A DNA stretch of 64,000 nucleotides from Sphingomonas hankookensis (GCF_022664465.1 NZ_JAKREV010000003.1:372001-436000), one strand, 5' to 3'. Shown: positions 45,793 to 55,621, counted from the first letter of the stretch. Made by a program: numbers and translations. The notes: generated from the letters alone by a model not told the origin.

Positions 45793-48700
45793 TCATTCCG
45801 CCGCCAACAGGGTCGTCGCGCCACCCAGATCGACCGAGACCAGCCGGCTGATCCCACGCTCGACCATCGTCACGCCGAACAGGCGGTGCATGCGGCTCAT
45901 CGTCGCCGCATTGTGGGTGACGATCAGGTAGCGGGTGTCGGTATCGGCCGCCATCCGGTCGAGCAGATCGCAGAAGCGGTCGATGTTTGCGTCGTCCAGC
46001 GGCGCGTCGACCTCGTCCAATACGCAGATCGGCGCCGGGTTGGTCAGGAACAGCGCGAAGATCAGTGCGACCGCGGTCAGCGCCTGTTCGCCGCCCGACA
46101 GCAACGTCAGCGATTGCAGCCGCTTGCCCGGTGGCTGGGCAAGGATTTCGAGCCCCGCTTCGAGCGGATCGTCGGCATCGACCAGTTCGAGCTGCGCCTG
46201 ACCCCCTTCGAACAGCGCGGCGAACAGCCGACGGAAATGCGCATCGACCGCGGCGAACGCCGCCAGCAGCCGCTGGCGCCCTTCGCGGTTCAGTGTGCCG
46301 ATCGATCCGCGCAGCCGCTGCACCGCCTCGGCCAGTTCGGCGCGTTCGGCGGCGGTTTCGCCCTGCGCGGCTTCGAGTTCGGCCAGTTCGGTTTCGGCGA
46401 TCAGGTTGACCGGGCCGATCCGGTCGCGGTCGGCGAGCAGGCGGTCATAGGCGGCACTTTCCGCGGCGGCATCGCCGACCTCCGCCCCGACGAACCCGAT
46501 CCGCGGCAATAAAGCTGGCGGGCACTGGAAGCGTTCGCCCGACAGCCGGCCCATTTCCAGCCGACGCTGTTCATGACCTTCGGCGCGTGCGGCCGCACCG
46601 GCGCGGGTTTCGCGGGCGGCGGCCAGCGCTTCGGCGATGCTGCTGGCGGCGCGTTCGGCGGCGCGCAGACGGGTGTCCGCAGCCGATTCGGCGGTGGCGG
46701 CCTGTGCGGCGGCGGTGCGAAGCCGGGCGAAGTCGGTATCGATCCGTGCCAGTTCGGCGGTTAGCGCGGCGGGGCGGTCGCGCAGGGCGTCGCGGTCGGC
46801 GGCGATGCTTGCCATCCGCTGGTCGATTTCGCCGATGCGGCCGGCGGCGTCGGCCGCGCGGGCGTGCCACGATGCGATTTCGCTTGCCGCCGCCGCCGCC
46901 CGGTCGCGATCGCGGACCAGCGCGGCGTCGAGCGCCGATCGGGCGGCACGGGCGTCGGCGACGTGCGTCCGCGCCATGGTCGCCTCGGCCATCAGACGCG
47001 CGACCTGTCCCGCCGCCACGGTGCGATCGGGCAGCGCACCCACCGCGATGGCGGCGCGATCGGCATGGGCCAGCGCCTCGGCCAGTTCACCGCGCAGCCG
47101 GCGCAACCGTGCCGCGATATCGTCGGCACGGGCCTCGGCGCGTTCGATCGCTGCGGTGGCGCGGTCCTCGGCCCGGGCGGCGTCGCGCGCGGCGGTTTCG
47201 GCGGCGTCGAGCGCACGGCGCGCGGCGGTCAGCGCGGCACGCGCGCCGCCGATCGCGGCATCGGCCGCGGCCAGCGCGGCGTCGGCGGCGTCGCGCCGCT
47301 CGATCGGCACCGGTCGCCCGTCGCGCAGCATCCGCAGGCGGTTGGTGCGCGCCAGCCGTTCCGCCGCCGCGGCACCCGAACCGGCCCGGCTGCACAACCC
47401 GTCCCAGCGACGCAGCGCCCCGTCCAGTGTCACCAGCCGCTGCCCGACCGCCAGCGGCGTGCCCTCGTCGCGTTCGACCACCAGAACCTGCGCCAGTCGT
47501 CGGGCGAGCGCCGGGGCGGTGACATGCGCCGACAGCCGGCCGATCCCGATCGGCACCGGCGGACCGTCGGGTCCGGTGGAAGCACCGTCCCAATAGCGGT
47601 CGTCGGCCGGATCGGTCCCGGCGTCGAGATCGTCGCCAAGCGCTGCTGCCAGCGCCGCCTCGAACCCCGGCTCGACGATCACCGAATCGATCAACCGCGC
47701 GCGGCCGCTGCGGCGAAGCGCACGGTCGAGCGCGGCGATCTCGCTATCGATCGCGGCCAGTTCGGCGGCAGCGGCGGCGCGGTCGGCCTGTGCCCGGCCG
47801 CGTGCCTCCTGCGCCGATCGTTCGCCGGCATCTGCCGTGGCGATGGCGGCGCGGGCGGTATCGGCATCGGCCAGCGCCGACGTGCGGCGCCCGGCCGCCG
47901 CGTGTCGCTCGGCAAACAGCGGTTCGACCGCCGCCAACGCCGCCTGTTCGGCAAGCAACCGCGCCTCGTCCCGCCGCACGCGGTCCAGCCGGGCGCGAGC
48001 GGCGTCGTGCGCGGCGGTGGCGACCCGCGCTTCGGCGAGTTCAGCGGCCTGCGCGGCAAGCGCCTCGGCATGGGCGGCGTCGGCCGTAGCGGAACGCTGC
48101 GTCGCGTCGGACAGCGCGGCGTCGAGCGTCGGCAGCGTGGCCGCGCCATCGGCCAGCGTCGTTTCCAACTGCTCCCGCTCGGCCAGCAGCCGGGCGACCG
48201 CGGCATCGGCATCGCCCGCCAGTGCCGCCTCACGCGCACGATCCTCGCCCAGCTGGACGGCCTGCGCGGTCAGATCGGCCAGCCGCCGGGTTGCCGCATT
48301 GGCCTGCGCCTGCACGCGCTCGCGGGCATGGCCGACGTCGCTGACCTGCTGACGCAGGCGCTCGGCATCGGCGCGGGCGGTGGCAAGGGCCTGCGTGGCG
48401 GCGGACAGGGCGTTCGCCGCTTCGCCCTGCGCGCCGGCCTGATCCGCGACCTGCGTCTCGGCCGCTTTCGCTTCGGCAGTGGCGGCATCGGCGGCGGCAG
48501 CGGCATCGCGCCAGCGGGCGAAGATCGCCCGCGCCTCCGCCACCCGGATCGCGTCGGTCAGTTCGCGGTAGCGTGCGGCGACCTTTGCCTGTCGCCGCAG
48601 CGCTGCGGCGCGTGCGTCCTGTTCCTGCGCCATCTCGCCAAGCCGGTCGAGATTCGCCTCGGTCGCGCGCAGTTTCGATTCGGCATCGCGGCGGCGGACA

Positions 48701-49236
48701 TGCAGCCCGGCAATCCCGGCGGCTTCCTCCAGCATCGCGCGGCGTTCGGCGGGGCGGGCGGCGATGACCGCGCCGATGCGGTTCTGGCTGACCAATGCCG
48801 GCGAATGCGCGCCGGTCGCGGCATCGGCGAACAGTAGCGACACATCTTTCGCCCGCACGTCGCGGCCGTTGATACGATAGGCGGAGCCGGCGCCGCGTTC
48901 GATCCGGCGGACGATCTCCACCTCGTCGCCCGCCGCATCCTCGGCAAGGATCGCGACCTCGGCGAAATCGCGTGGCGGGCGGGTCTCGGTGCCGGCGAAG
49001 ATGACGTCGTCCATGCCCGCGCCGCGCAGCGACTTCGCGCTGTTCTCGCCCATGGTCCAGCGCAGCGCTTCGAGCAGGTTCGACTTGCCGCAGCCATTGG
49101 GGCCGACGACGCCGGTCAGGCCGCCCTCGATCACCAGGTCGGCGGGGTCGACGAAGCTCTTGAACCCGCTGAGCCGCAGCCGCCGGAGCGTCAGCCCCGG
49201 CGTGGGCAGCGTGGCCGCGTCGTCGCCCGCGGCCAC
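45793..49236 (-). CDS. smc: Chromosome segregation protein SMC
   Basis: A 1147-residue SMC ATPase that, with ScpA/ScpB, compacts and resolves chromosomes. The N-terminal head has Walker A GPNGCGKSN (45-53). Two long Ala/Arg/Glu-rich coiled coils flank a hinge at about 510-660. The C-terminal head has the signature LLSGGEQALTAVALIFALF-like region and Walker B PICVLDEVDAPLDD. GTG 49236 starts four bases past the stop of a DsbA-type gene, so the two are coupled. The strong coiled-coil composition creates long antisense open frames, which are not genes. Confidence 0.95.
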   Translation of the reverse strand: MAAGDDAATLPTPGLTLRRLRLSGFKSFVDPADLVIEGGLTGVVGPNGCGKSNLLEALRWTMGENSAKSLRGAGMDDVIFAGTETRPPRDFAEVAILAEDAAGDEVEIVRRIERGAGSAYRINGRDVRAKDVSLLFADAATGAHSPALVSQNRIGAVIAARPAERRAMLEEAAGIAGLHVRRRDAESKLRATEANLDRLGEMAQEQDARAAALRRQAKVAARYRELTDAIRVAEARAIFARWRDAAAAADAATAEAKAAETQVADQAGAQGEAANALSAATQALATARADAERLRQQVSDVGHARERVQAQANAATRRLADLTAQAVQLGEDRAREAALAGDADAAVARLLAEREQLETTLADGAATLPTLDAALSDATQRSATADAAHAEALAAQAAELAEARVATAAHDAARARLDRVRRDEARLLAEQAALAAVEPLFAERHAAAGRRTSALADADTARAAIATADAGERSAQEARGRAQADRAAAAAELAAIDSEIAALDRALRRSGRARLIDSVIVEPGFEAALAAALGDDLDAGTDPADDRYWDGASTGPDGPPVPIGIGRLSAHVTAPALARRLAQVLVVERDEGTPLAVGQRLVTLDGALRRWDGLCSRAGSGAAAAERLARTNRLRMLRDGRPVPIERRDAADAALAAADAAIGGARAALTAARRALDAAETAARDAARAEDRATAAIERAEARADDIAARLRRLRGELAEALAHADRAAIAVGALPDRTVAAGQVARLMAEATMARTHVADARAARSALDAALVRDRDRAAAAASEIASWHARAADAAGRIGEIDQRMASIAADRDALRDRPAALTAELARIDTDFARLRTAAAQAATAESAADTRLRAAERAASSIAEALAAARETRAGAAARAEGHEQRRLEMGRLSGERFQCPPALLPRIGFVGAEVGDAAAESAAYDRLLADRDRIGPVNLIAETELAELEAAQGETAAERAELAEAVQRLRGSIGTLNREGRQRLLAAFAAVDAHFRRLFAALFEGGQAQLELVDADDPLEAGLEILAQPPGKRLQSLTLLSGGEQALTAVALIFALFLTNPAPICVLDEVDAPLDDANIDRFCDLLDRMAADTDTRYLIVTHNAATMSRMHRLFGVTMVERGISRLVSVDLGGATTLLAAE

Positions 49237-49240
49237 CGCG

Positions 49241-49975
49241 TCAGGCGCCGGCGCCCTTCAGCGCCGTTTCGATCTGCGCCCAGGTGACGGCGTTTTCGAC
49301 GCGCTCGCCGTTGATCAGGAAGGTCGGGGTGCCGGTGACGGTCGCGCCACCCTCTTCGGTGATCTTGACCACCTGTTGCAGCAGCTTCTGGTCGGCGAGG
49401 CATGCACGCGCCTTGGCCTCGGGCACGCCGCGCTGCTTCACGAAATCGACGAAGCCGGCCGCATCGGCCCAGCCGGTAACGGCCTGCAGCGGCGGGATCG
49501 ACTGGAGCCGCGCCTGTTCGGCCTGCGGGATCGCTTGCATCCGGTCGAGCGTCGCCGCCTGATCCTGATACATCGCTTCGAGCAGCGGGAAGAAGGTCGC
49601 CGTGCCGTTGCAGCGGCCGAGCACCGCGGCGGCGAGGTCGGGCGCGCCGTGGACCGCGAAGTCGCGGAATTCGAAGCTGACCTTGCCGGTCGACACATAG
49701 TTGGCGATGAGCGGTTCGTTGGCTTCGCGGCCGAACGCGCCGCAGGTCGGGCAGGTGCGCGAGCCATATTCGACCAGCTTGACCGCTGCATCGGGGTTGC
49801 CGATGCGATAGCCACCCTCGGGCGTCACCGCGACCATGTCGGTCCATTTCTGTCCAGCGGGCGCCGCGACATTGGCGACCGGCGCGGCGGCGCTGCCATT
49901 GGCGCCGGTGCCGACATCGCCACCGCCACAGGCCGACAACAGGCCGAGCGCGATCAGGGGGAGTGCGAAACGCAT
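49241..49975 (-). CDS. DsbA-family thioredoxin-fold lipoprotein
   Basis: A 244-residue thioredoxin-fold oxidoreductase. The lipobox LLSAC puts the lipid-modified cysteine at Cys16, so it is a membrane-anchored periplasmic protein. The redox motif is CPTC (Cys74, Cys77). The insertion helical domain and the cis-Pro region TGTPTFLINGE complete the DsbA/BdbD type. It follows a second DsbA-type gene by 23 bases and precedes smc. The pair may form disulfides in exported proteins. Confidence 0.9.
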   Translation of the reverse strand: MRFALPLIALGLLSACGGGDVGTGANGSAAAPVANVAAPAGQKWTDMVAVTPEGGYRIGNPDAAVKLVEYGSRTCPTCGAFGREANEPLIANYVSTGKVSFEFRDFAVHGAPDLAAAVLGRCNGTATFFPLLEAMYQDQAATLDRMQAIPQAEQARLQSIPPLQAVTGWADAAGFVDFVKQRGVPEAKARACLADQKLLQQVVKITEEGGATVTGTPTFLINGERVENAVTWAQIETALKGAGA

Positions 49976-49998
49976 GAGGGCTACTCTCTTTTCAGGGA

Positions 49999-50673
49999 TC
50001 AGGAGGCAGTCAGGAACGGCTTCAGCGTCGCCCAGTCATGGGCCACGACCTTCTTGCCGTTCACTTCGAAGCTGGGCGTGCCTTCGACCCCGGCGGCCTG
50101 CGCCGCTTCGGCTATGGCGATCGCGCGCTTCTGTCCGGCTTCGTCGTTCAGGCAGCGGGTCATCGTCGCATCGTCGAGCCCGTGGCCGCGCAGCAGCACG
50201 CGCAGGCCCGTCGCATCGGCCAGCTGTTCCAGCCGCTTGGCGATCGTCGCGGTCGGTTGTTGTGCAGCGGGCGTCGCGGCAAAGGCCTCGGCCTTGTCGA
50301 GCATCGCCTGCTGCTGGGCGAAGATCGCGTCGTGCGCGGTGATGAAGCGGTTCGGGCCGCCGCAGCGCGCCAGCACCACCGCGGTCAGGTCCAGCGCGTC
50401 ACGCGGCAACGTGCGATATTCGACCCGCACCCGGCCCGACCGGATCAGCGCGGTCAGTTCGGGCTTCGCATCGCGCGCGAAGGCGGCGCAGTGCGGACAG
50501 GTATAGCTGGCCCATTCGACCAGCTGCACCCGCGCCATCGGGTTGCCGATGCTGACCCCGCCGGTCGGCAGCATCGCGACGGTGTTGGTCCAGTTGCGCG
50601 TACCCTGCGCCTTGGCCGGCGGCATGCCGAACAGCGCGAACAGGAACGAAAAGACGAGGATGACGATACGCAT
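49999..50673 (-). CDS. DsbA-family thioredoxin-fold protein, periplasmic
   Basis: A 224-residue paralogue of the following gene. A signal peptide ends at about residue 22 (AKAQ), without a lipobox cysteine. The redox motif is CPHC (Cys59, Cys62) and the cis-Pro region reads GVEGTPSFEVNGKK. The CPHC pair matches classic DsbA, whereas the neighbour has CPTC. Its ATG shares a base with the dciA stop (TGATG), so the two genes are translationally coupled. Confidence 0.9.
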   Translation of the reverse strand: MRIVILVFSFLFALFGMPPAKAQGTRNWTNTVAMLPTGGVSIGNPMARVQLVEWASYTCPHCAAFARDAKPELTALIRSGRVRVEYRTLPRDALDLTAVVLARCGGPNRFITAHDAIFAQQQAMLDKAEAFAATPAAQQPTATIAKRLEQLADATGLRVLLRGHGLDDATMTRCLNDEAGQKRAIAIAEAAQAAGVEGTPSFEVNGKKVVAHDWATLKPFLTAS

Positions 50674-51206
50674 CAGCGGACCTTGCCAAGGATCGGAATG
50701 GCCGGAGGAGGAGGTGCTGCGACCGCGCCGGCCAGCGCGGCAAGCACTTCGCGCAGTTCGGGGTCGGCGATGTCGCGCAGGCTTTCCTGCATGTCGGCCG
50801 GCACCGGCGGCGGTTCGCGCCGTGCGGGCGCGACGCGGCGTGCGCGCACCTCGCCGTGGCGGAACTGCAACCGGGCGACCGCGGGATAGCCGAAGAAGCG
50901 GTTGACCCGTTCGACGATCTCGGGCGCGATATGCTGCATCATCGTGCCGTGCGCGCCCGACACGATCAGCGTCAGCGTGCCGTCGCCGCGCTTGCCCGGC
51001 GGGAAGCGGATCGATTCGGGGGCGGAGACGCGGGCGAAGCGTTCGCCGACGATCTCGCCCCAGCGGCTGACCACCGCCGATTGCACGAAGCCGAACTTGC
51101 GGAATGCCGCGCCGCCGATGTCAGGCAGCAATTCGGCAACGGGCCGCGCACCACCACGGCGGCGGGGTTCGGGAATCGTCGGCTTCGGGCGGGGACGCGT
51201 CGTCAT
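50673..51206 (-). CDS. dciA: DUF721/DciA-like helicase-loading protein
   Basis: A 177-residue protein with the DUF721 domain at about residues 20-115 (VSRWGEIVGERFARVSAPESI region, then GTLTLIVSGAHGTMMQHI). DciA is the ancestral loader of the replicative helicase DnaB in bacteria without DnaC. The C-terminal half is Arg/Pro-rich and disordered-looking. ATG 51206 gives a normal start; frame upstream is unused. It is divergent from mutY with only 28 bases between starts. Confidence 0.85.
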   Translation of the reverse strand: MTTRPRPKPTIPEPRRRGGARPVAELLPDIGGAAFRKFGFVQSAVVSRWGEIVGERFARVSAPESIRFPPGKRGDGTLTLIVSGAHGTMMQHIAPEIVERVNRFFGYPAVARLQFRHGEVRARRVAPARREPPPVPADMQESLRDIADPELREVLAALAGAVAAPPPPAIPILGKVR

Positions 51207-51234
51207 TGTCGGCACTCCATGCCATAGAGCCGGC

Positions 51235-52266
51235 GTGGACGCCAAGCATCTCTCTGTCGCCGAACGGTTGCTCGACTGGTACGACCGCAACCATCGCAGC
51301 CTGCCATGGCGCAGCCCGCCCGGCACGCCCGCGCCCGACCCGTATCGCGTCTGGCTGTCGGAGGTGATGCTGCAGCAGACGCAGGTTGCCAGTGTCCGCC
51401 CTTATTTCGAGGCCTGGACCGCGCGCTGGCCGTCGTTCGCGGCGCTGGCGGCGGCTGAGGATGCCGATGTCATGGCGGCATGGGCGGGGCTCGGCTATTA
51501 TGCGCGGGCGCGTAACTTGCTGGCCTGTGCCCGGGTCGTCGCGGCACGGGGTGCCTTGCCCGATACCGAGGCCGAGCTGCGCAAGCTGCCCGGCATCGGC
51601 GACTATACCGCCGCGGCGATCGCGGGAATCGCGTTCGGGCGGCGCGCGGTGGTGGTCGATGCCAATGTCGAACGCGTCGTGTCACGGCTGTTCGCGCTCG
51701 CCGATCCGCTGCCCGGCGTGCGCCCGGCGATCCGCGCCGCGACCGACACGATCACCCCGGACGAACGAGCCGGCGATTTTGCGCAGGCGATGATGGACCT
51801 GGGGTCGATGGTCTGCACCGCGCGCAGCCCGCGCTGCCTGCTGTGTCCGCTGCGCGACGATTGCGCGGCCTATGCGATGGGTGCGGCCGATGCCTTTCCG
51901 GTGAAGGCCGTGAAGAAAGCGAAGCCGCAGCGGTTCGGCACCCTGTTCTGGGCGGAGCGCGAGGGGCGCGTGCTGCTGGTACGGCGACCGGACAAGGGGC
52001 TGCTGGGCGGCATGCGGGCACTGCCGACCGGGCCATGGGTCGATCGGGAACCGGGGGTGGAGGGGGCACCGTTAGCGGCCGACTGGCGTACCGTCGGCGT
52101 GGTTCGGCATGGCTTTACCCATTTCGATCTTGCCTGCACCGTCATGGTGGCGGATGCAGCGGACGACACCGCGCAGGGCGAATGGTGGCCGGTGGCAGAT
52201 ATCGCCGACGCGGGCCTCCCGACGCTGTTCGCGCGGGCGATACCGGTGGTGGAGGGAATGCGATGA
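51235..52266 (+). CDS. mutY: A/G-specific adenine DNA glycosylase MutY
   Basis: MutY removes adenine paired with 8-oxoguanine. The 343-residue protein has catalytic Glu43 (SEVMLQQTQ), the helix-hairpin-helix LPGIGDYTAAA and catalytic Asp142 (VVVDANVERV). The 4Fe-4S cluster cysteines are Cys194, 201, 204 and 210 (C-x6-C-x2-C-x5-C). A C-terminal NUDIX-like domain for 8-oxoG recognition starts at about residue 235. GTG 51235 is the start that keeps the normal N-terminus. It overlaps the next gene as ATGA. Confidence 0.96.
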   Translation: MDAKHLSVAERLLDWYDRNHRSLPWRSPPGTPAPDPYRVWLSEVMLQQTQVASVRPYFEAWTARWPSFAALAAAEDADVMAAWAGLGYYARARNLLACARVVAARGALPDTEAELRKLPGIGDYTAAAIAGIAFGRRAVVVDANVERVVSRLFALADPLPGVRPAIRAATDTITPDERAGDFAQAMMDLGSMVCTARSPRCLLCPLRDDCAAYAMGAADAFPVKAVKKAKPQRFGTLFWAEREGRVLLVRRPDKGLLGGMRALPTGPWVDREPGVEGAPLAADWRTVGVVRHGFTHFDLACTVMVADAADDTAQGEWWPVADIADAGLPTLFARAIPVVEGMR

Positions 52267-53594
52267 CGAACTACGGTCGGATGCGGAATGCCTTGGCGCT
52301 GACGGGCGCGCTACTGCTGGTACAGCCGGCGATCGTGTGGGCACAGGCCGCCCCGCCGCGGGCGCCGGCACGGCCCGCGGCGCGCGCGCTGCCCGCGACC
52401 GAGGCGATGGTCCGCAGCTACGTCACGCAGAAGAAGGTGCCCGGCATGGTCGTGGTCGTCGGTGGCCCCGACTGGACCAGCGCGCAGGCCGCCGGGCGCG
52501 TCGCGACCGATGCCACCGCCAGCCCCGCGACCGTCGATTCGCTGTGGCGGGTCTATTCGATGACCAAGCCGATCACCGGCATGGCGGCGATGATGCTGGT
52601 CGAGGACGGCAAGCTGAAGCTCGACCAGCCGATCAGCGACTTCATCCCCGGCTTCAAGTCGATGAAGGTGCTGACCGACCCTGACACCAGCCTCGCCAGC
52701 CGCCCGGCGACGAAGCCGATCACGGTACGCAACCTGCTGACCCATACCGCCGGGCTCGGCTACAGCATCGTCACCAAGGGGCCGCTCCTCAAGGAATATG
52801 AGCGGCTGGGCATCGTCCCTGCCGCGGTCAACGCGCAGGCGGAGGTCGCGATGGCGCAGGCGCGGCCGAAGTCGCTGAAGGAATTCGCCGACCGCGTCGC
52901 CACGCTGCCGTTGATCGCCGAGCCGGGGACCAAGTGGAGCTATTCGATCGGGCTCGATGTGCTGGGCCGGGTGATCGAGGTGGCGTCGGGCATGTCGTTC
53001 GAGCAGTTCCTGCAGACGCGGTTGTTCGGCCCGCTGGGCATGCGGTCGACCTATTGGACGGTGCCGCAGTCGGAAAAGGGCCGGTTCGCGACCAACTATG
53101 CGTGGGCGGGCGACACTCTGGTACCGCTCGATCCGGCGGCGACGTCGGTCTGGCTGTCGCCGCCGAGCTTCCCCTATGGCGGTGCGGGGTTGGTCATGTC
53201 GGCCGGCGATTACGACCGGTTCCTGCACATGCTGCAAAATGGCGGGACGCTGGACGGCAAGCGGGTGATGAAGCCCGAGACGGTGGCGCTGGGCATGTCC
53301 AACCTGCTGCCGACCGGCGTGACCTTCGGCGGCGTCGATGGCGCGACCGGGGGACAGGCGGGGCCGAAAATGGGCTTCGGCGCCGGCGGTTCGGTCTATC
53401 TGGAGACGCTGCCGGGCCGGCCGGCCAAGGGTACCTACGGCTGGGGCGGCGCGGCGGGCACCGTCGGGTTCGTCGATCCGGTGCGGCAGCTGCGCGGCAC
53501 GGTGATGGTCAATTACTTCCCCGCCGACAAGTTTCCGCTCCGCGACGATCTGGTCAAGGCGCTGGCCAGCGATCTGGCGCAGCCGTTGCGATGA
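52263..53594 (+). CDS. Secreted serine hydrolase of the class C beta-lactamase family
   Basis: A 443-residue penicillin-binding-protein/esterase-fold hydrolase. A signal peptide of about 28 residues ends at VWAQ. The active-site SxxK is SMTK (Ser99, Lys102), and a tyrosine motif YSI lies around residue 224 in KWSYSIGLDVLG. The KTG-like element near the C-terminus reads YGWGGAAGT. These families include esterases, D-aminopeptidases and beta-lactamases; activity on beta-lactams cannot be claimed. ATGA overlap with mutY fixes the start. Confidence 0.88.
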   Translation: MTNYGRMRNALALTGALLLVQPAIVWAQAAPPRAPARPAARALPATEAMVRSYVTQKKVPGMVVVVGGPDWTSAQAAGRVATDATASPATVDSLWRVYSMTKPITGMAAMMLVEDGKLKLDQPISDFIPGFKSMKVLTDPDTSLASRPATKPITVRNLLTHTAGLGYSIVTKGPLLKEYERLGIVPAAVNAQAEVAMAQARPKSLKEFADRVATLPLIAEPGTKWSYSIGLDVLGRVIEVASGMSFEQFLQTRLFGPLGMRSTYWTVPQSEKGRFATNYAWAGDTLVPLDPAATSVWLSPPSFPYGGAGLVMSAGDYDRFLHMLQNGGTLDGKRVMKPETVALGMSNLLPTGVTFGGVDGATGGQAGPKMGFGAGGSVYLETLPGRPAKGTYGWGGAAGTVGFVDPVRQLRGTVMVNYFPADKFPLRDDLVKALASDLAQPLR

Positions 53595-54445
53595 TCGGGT
53601 TTACCGGCGCGGCGCTGGTCCGCGCCGATCACGAGCGCGACGACCCTGCCGCGTTTGCACGGGCGCTGGCCGATCCGGCGGCGCGGTTGTTGCTGCTTGC
53701 CGGGCTGGAGCCATCGGTCGGCGACGACGGGTCGCTGGCGTTAATACCGATGGACCCGGCGCGGGACGATGCGCTGCTGCTCGGCTATCTGGACGGCGCG
53801 CCGCTGTTCGCGATCGGCGACGGGGAAGCGACCGCCCCGGCGATGCGGTCGCCGACGCTGATGACCGTGCTGGCAGCGATGCCGGCGGCGGACGTCGCGC
53901 TATACGGCGTCGCGCGCAGCCTGATCGACTGGCACGCGCGGCATCGCTTTTGCGCGCGCTGCGGTACGCCGAGCGTGGTTGCGCGCGCTGGCTGGGCGCG
54001 GTCGTGTGCCGGGTGCGGGGCGTTGCATTTCCCGCGTACCGATCCGGTGGTGATCATGGCGATCGAGCATGGTGACCGCGTGCTGCTGGGGCGGCAGCCG
54101 AGCTGGCCACCGGGGCGTTATTCGGCGCTGGCCGGGTTCATCGAGGTCGGCGAGTCGATCGAGGAAGCGGTCGAGCGCGAGGTGATGGAGGAGGCGGGCG
54201 TGCGGGTCGGCGTGGTGCGCTATGTCGCCAGCCAGCCCTGGCCGTTCCCGTCGCAGCTGATGATCGCCTGCATCGCGACGGCGAAGGACGACACGTTGCG
54301 GATCGACACGACCGAGCTGGAGGATGCGTTCTGGGCGACGCGTGAGGAGGTTCGTGCGGCGCTGGCGGGGGAAACGGCGCGGTTCATCGCGCCGCCGGCG
54401 CATGCGATTGCACGGAGTTTGCTGGTGGCTTGGGTGGGGGAGTAA
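53591..54445 (+). CDS. nudC: NAD(+) diphosphatase / RNA decapping enzyme NudC
   Basis: A NUDIX hydrolase that splits NAD(H) and removes NAD caps from RNA. The 284-residue chain has a zinc ribbon FCARCG...CAGCG (about 120-142), the NUDIX box GFIEVGESIEEAVEREVMEE(AG) near 180-202, and the NudC-specific SQPWPFPSQLM. These three together separate NudC from other NUDIX enzymes. The start overlaps the hydrolase stop (ATGA). With mutY it makes a small operon aimed at oxidised bases and nucleotides. Confidence 0.94.
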   Translation: MIGFTGAALVRADHERDDPAAFARALADPAARLLLLAGLEPSVGDDGSLALIPMDPARDDALLLGYLDGAPLFAIGDGEATAPAMRSPTLMTVLAAMPAADVALYGVARSLIDWHARHRFCARCGTPSVVARAGWARSCAGCGALHFPRTDPVVIMAIEHGDRVLLGRQPSWPPGRYSALAGFIEVGESIEEAVEREVMEEAGVRVGVVRYVASQPWPFPSQLMIACIATAKDDTLRIDTTELEDAFWATREEVRAALAGETARFIAPPAHAIARSLLVAWVGE

Positions 54446-54473
54446 TCCGCCCCCTCCGATCCTTCATCCCCAT

Positions 54474-54594
54474 CCGTTTGCTTCGAGCGGAGGTCCGAGC
54501 CTGTCGAGAACCGTAGTCGAGAAGGGGCTGCCCCAAACGGGGAGTTCTCGACAGACGCTTCTCGACAGGCTCGAAGCTGCTCGAACCGAACGGG
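54474..54594. repeat. Dispersed palindromic repeat, family A, copy 2
   Basis: About 120 bp between convergent nudC and pheA, very similar to copy 1 (same GCTTCGAGCG start and GCTTCTCGACAGGCTCGAAG end). Confidence 0.88.
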
Positions 54595-54615
54595 TTTTAT
54601 CGGGATAGCGAAGCG

Positions 54616-55506
54616 TTACCCCCGCTCCCGCGCCCGCCCGTAACTCCCCAGCAACCGCACCCATTTGCTGTGGAACCGCAGTTCCTCCAGCGCGCGGTCG
54701 ATATGCGGCTCACCTGGACGCCCTTCGATGTCGCAGAAGAATTCGGTCGCGGCGAAGCTGCCGCCGCGCTGGTAGCTTTCCAGCTTGGTCATGTTGACGC
54801 CGTTGGTCGCGAAGCCGCCCATCGCCTTATACAGCGCGGCGGGAACGTTTTTCACTTCGAACACCATCGTCGTCATGCACGGCCCGGCGGGCGGTTCGGG
54901 CGGCGCGGCGCGGGCCAGCACCACGAAGCGCGTCGTGTTGTGATCGGCGTCCGCAATGTCGTCGGCCAGCAGCTGCAGACCGTACAGGTCGGCCGCCGCC
55001 GGCGGGGCGAGCGCCGCGACGGTGGGGTCGCCGATCGCCGCGACCGATGCCGCGGCGCCCGCCGTGTCGGGATGCGCCACCGGCTCGATCCCGCGCGTGC
55101 TCAGCCAGTGGCGACACTGGCCCAGTGCCTGTTCGTGGCTCATCGCCTGGCGGACGCCCTCGACCGGGCCCAGCCCCATCAGCGCATGGCGGATCGGCAG
55201 GAAATGTTCGCCGGTGATGACCAGCCCCGATTCGGGCAGCAGGAAATGCATGTCGGCGACGCGGCCATGCAGCGAATTTTCGATCGGGATGATCGCGCAA
55301 TCGGCCTGTCCCCCGCGCACCGCATCGATCGCGTCGGCAAAGCCGAAACAGGGCAGCGGCAGCGCGTCGGGAAAGGCTTGCGCCAGCGCGACGTGCGAAT
55401 TGGCGCCGGGCGCGCCCTGAAATGCGACCGCGCGACGGGGTTCGCGCGCAGCGTCTTCGATCATCCGCGCCACCAGCGGGCGCGCCGGAGCGGCATATTT
55501 ATGCAT
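54616..55506 (-). CDS. pheA: Prephenate dehydratase
   Basis: PheA converts prephenate to phenylpyruvate in phenylalanine synthesis. The 296-residue protein has the PDT domain starting AVAFQGAPGANSHVALAQAF, with IIPIENSLHGRVADMH and the catalytic motif TTRFVVLAR. The C-terminal ACT domain for feedback by phenylalanine has PAALYKAMGGFATNGVNMTK and ESYQRGG. No chorismate mutase domain is attached. It is divergent from the cytochrome c gene, a pairing often seen in alphaproteobacteria. Confidence 0.95.
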   Translation of the reverse strand: MHKYAAPARPLVARMIEDAAREPRRAVAFQGAPGANSHVALAQAFPDALPLPCFGFADAIDAVRGGQADCAIIPIENSLHGRVADMHFLLPESGLVITGEHFLPIRHALMGLGPVEGVRQAMSHEQALGQCRHWLSTRGIEPVAHPDTAGAAASVAAIGDPTVAALAPPAAADLYGLQLLADDIADADHNTTRFVVLARAAPPEPPAGPCMTTMVFEVKNVPAALYKAMGGFATNGVNMTKLESYQRGGSFAATEFFCDIEGRPGEPHIDRALEELRFHSKWVRLLGSYGRARERG

Positions 55507-55621
55507 GGGGGTCGCCGATTATCGGTCCGGGCGCCAAGCGGCAAGCCTGTCTTGCCAGTCTTGGCAGCCGCCTCTAAGCATGGCGCCAAATAAAACCATT
55601 TTAGGTGAGACGGCTCAGGGC

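Noticed and set aside
46864..48837. A 657-codon open frame opposite smc, and several shorter ones
   Set aside because: The coiled-coil, alanine-rich smc codons leave antisense frames open. The translation is low-complexity Gly/Arg and matches no family pattern.
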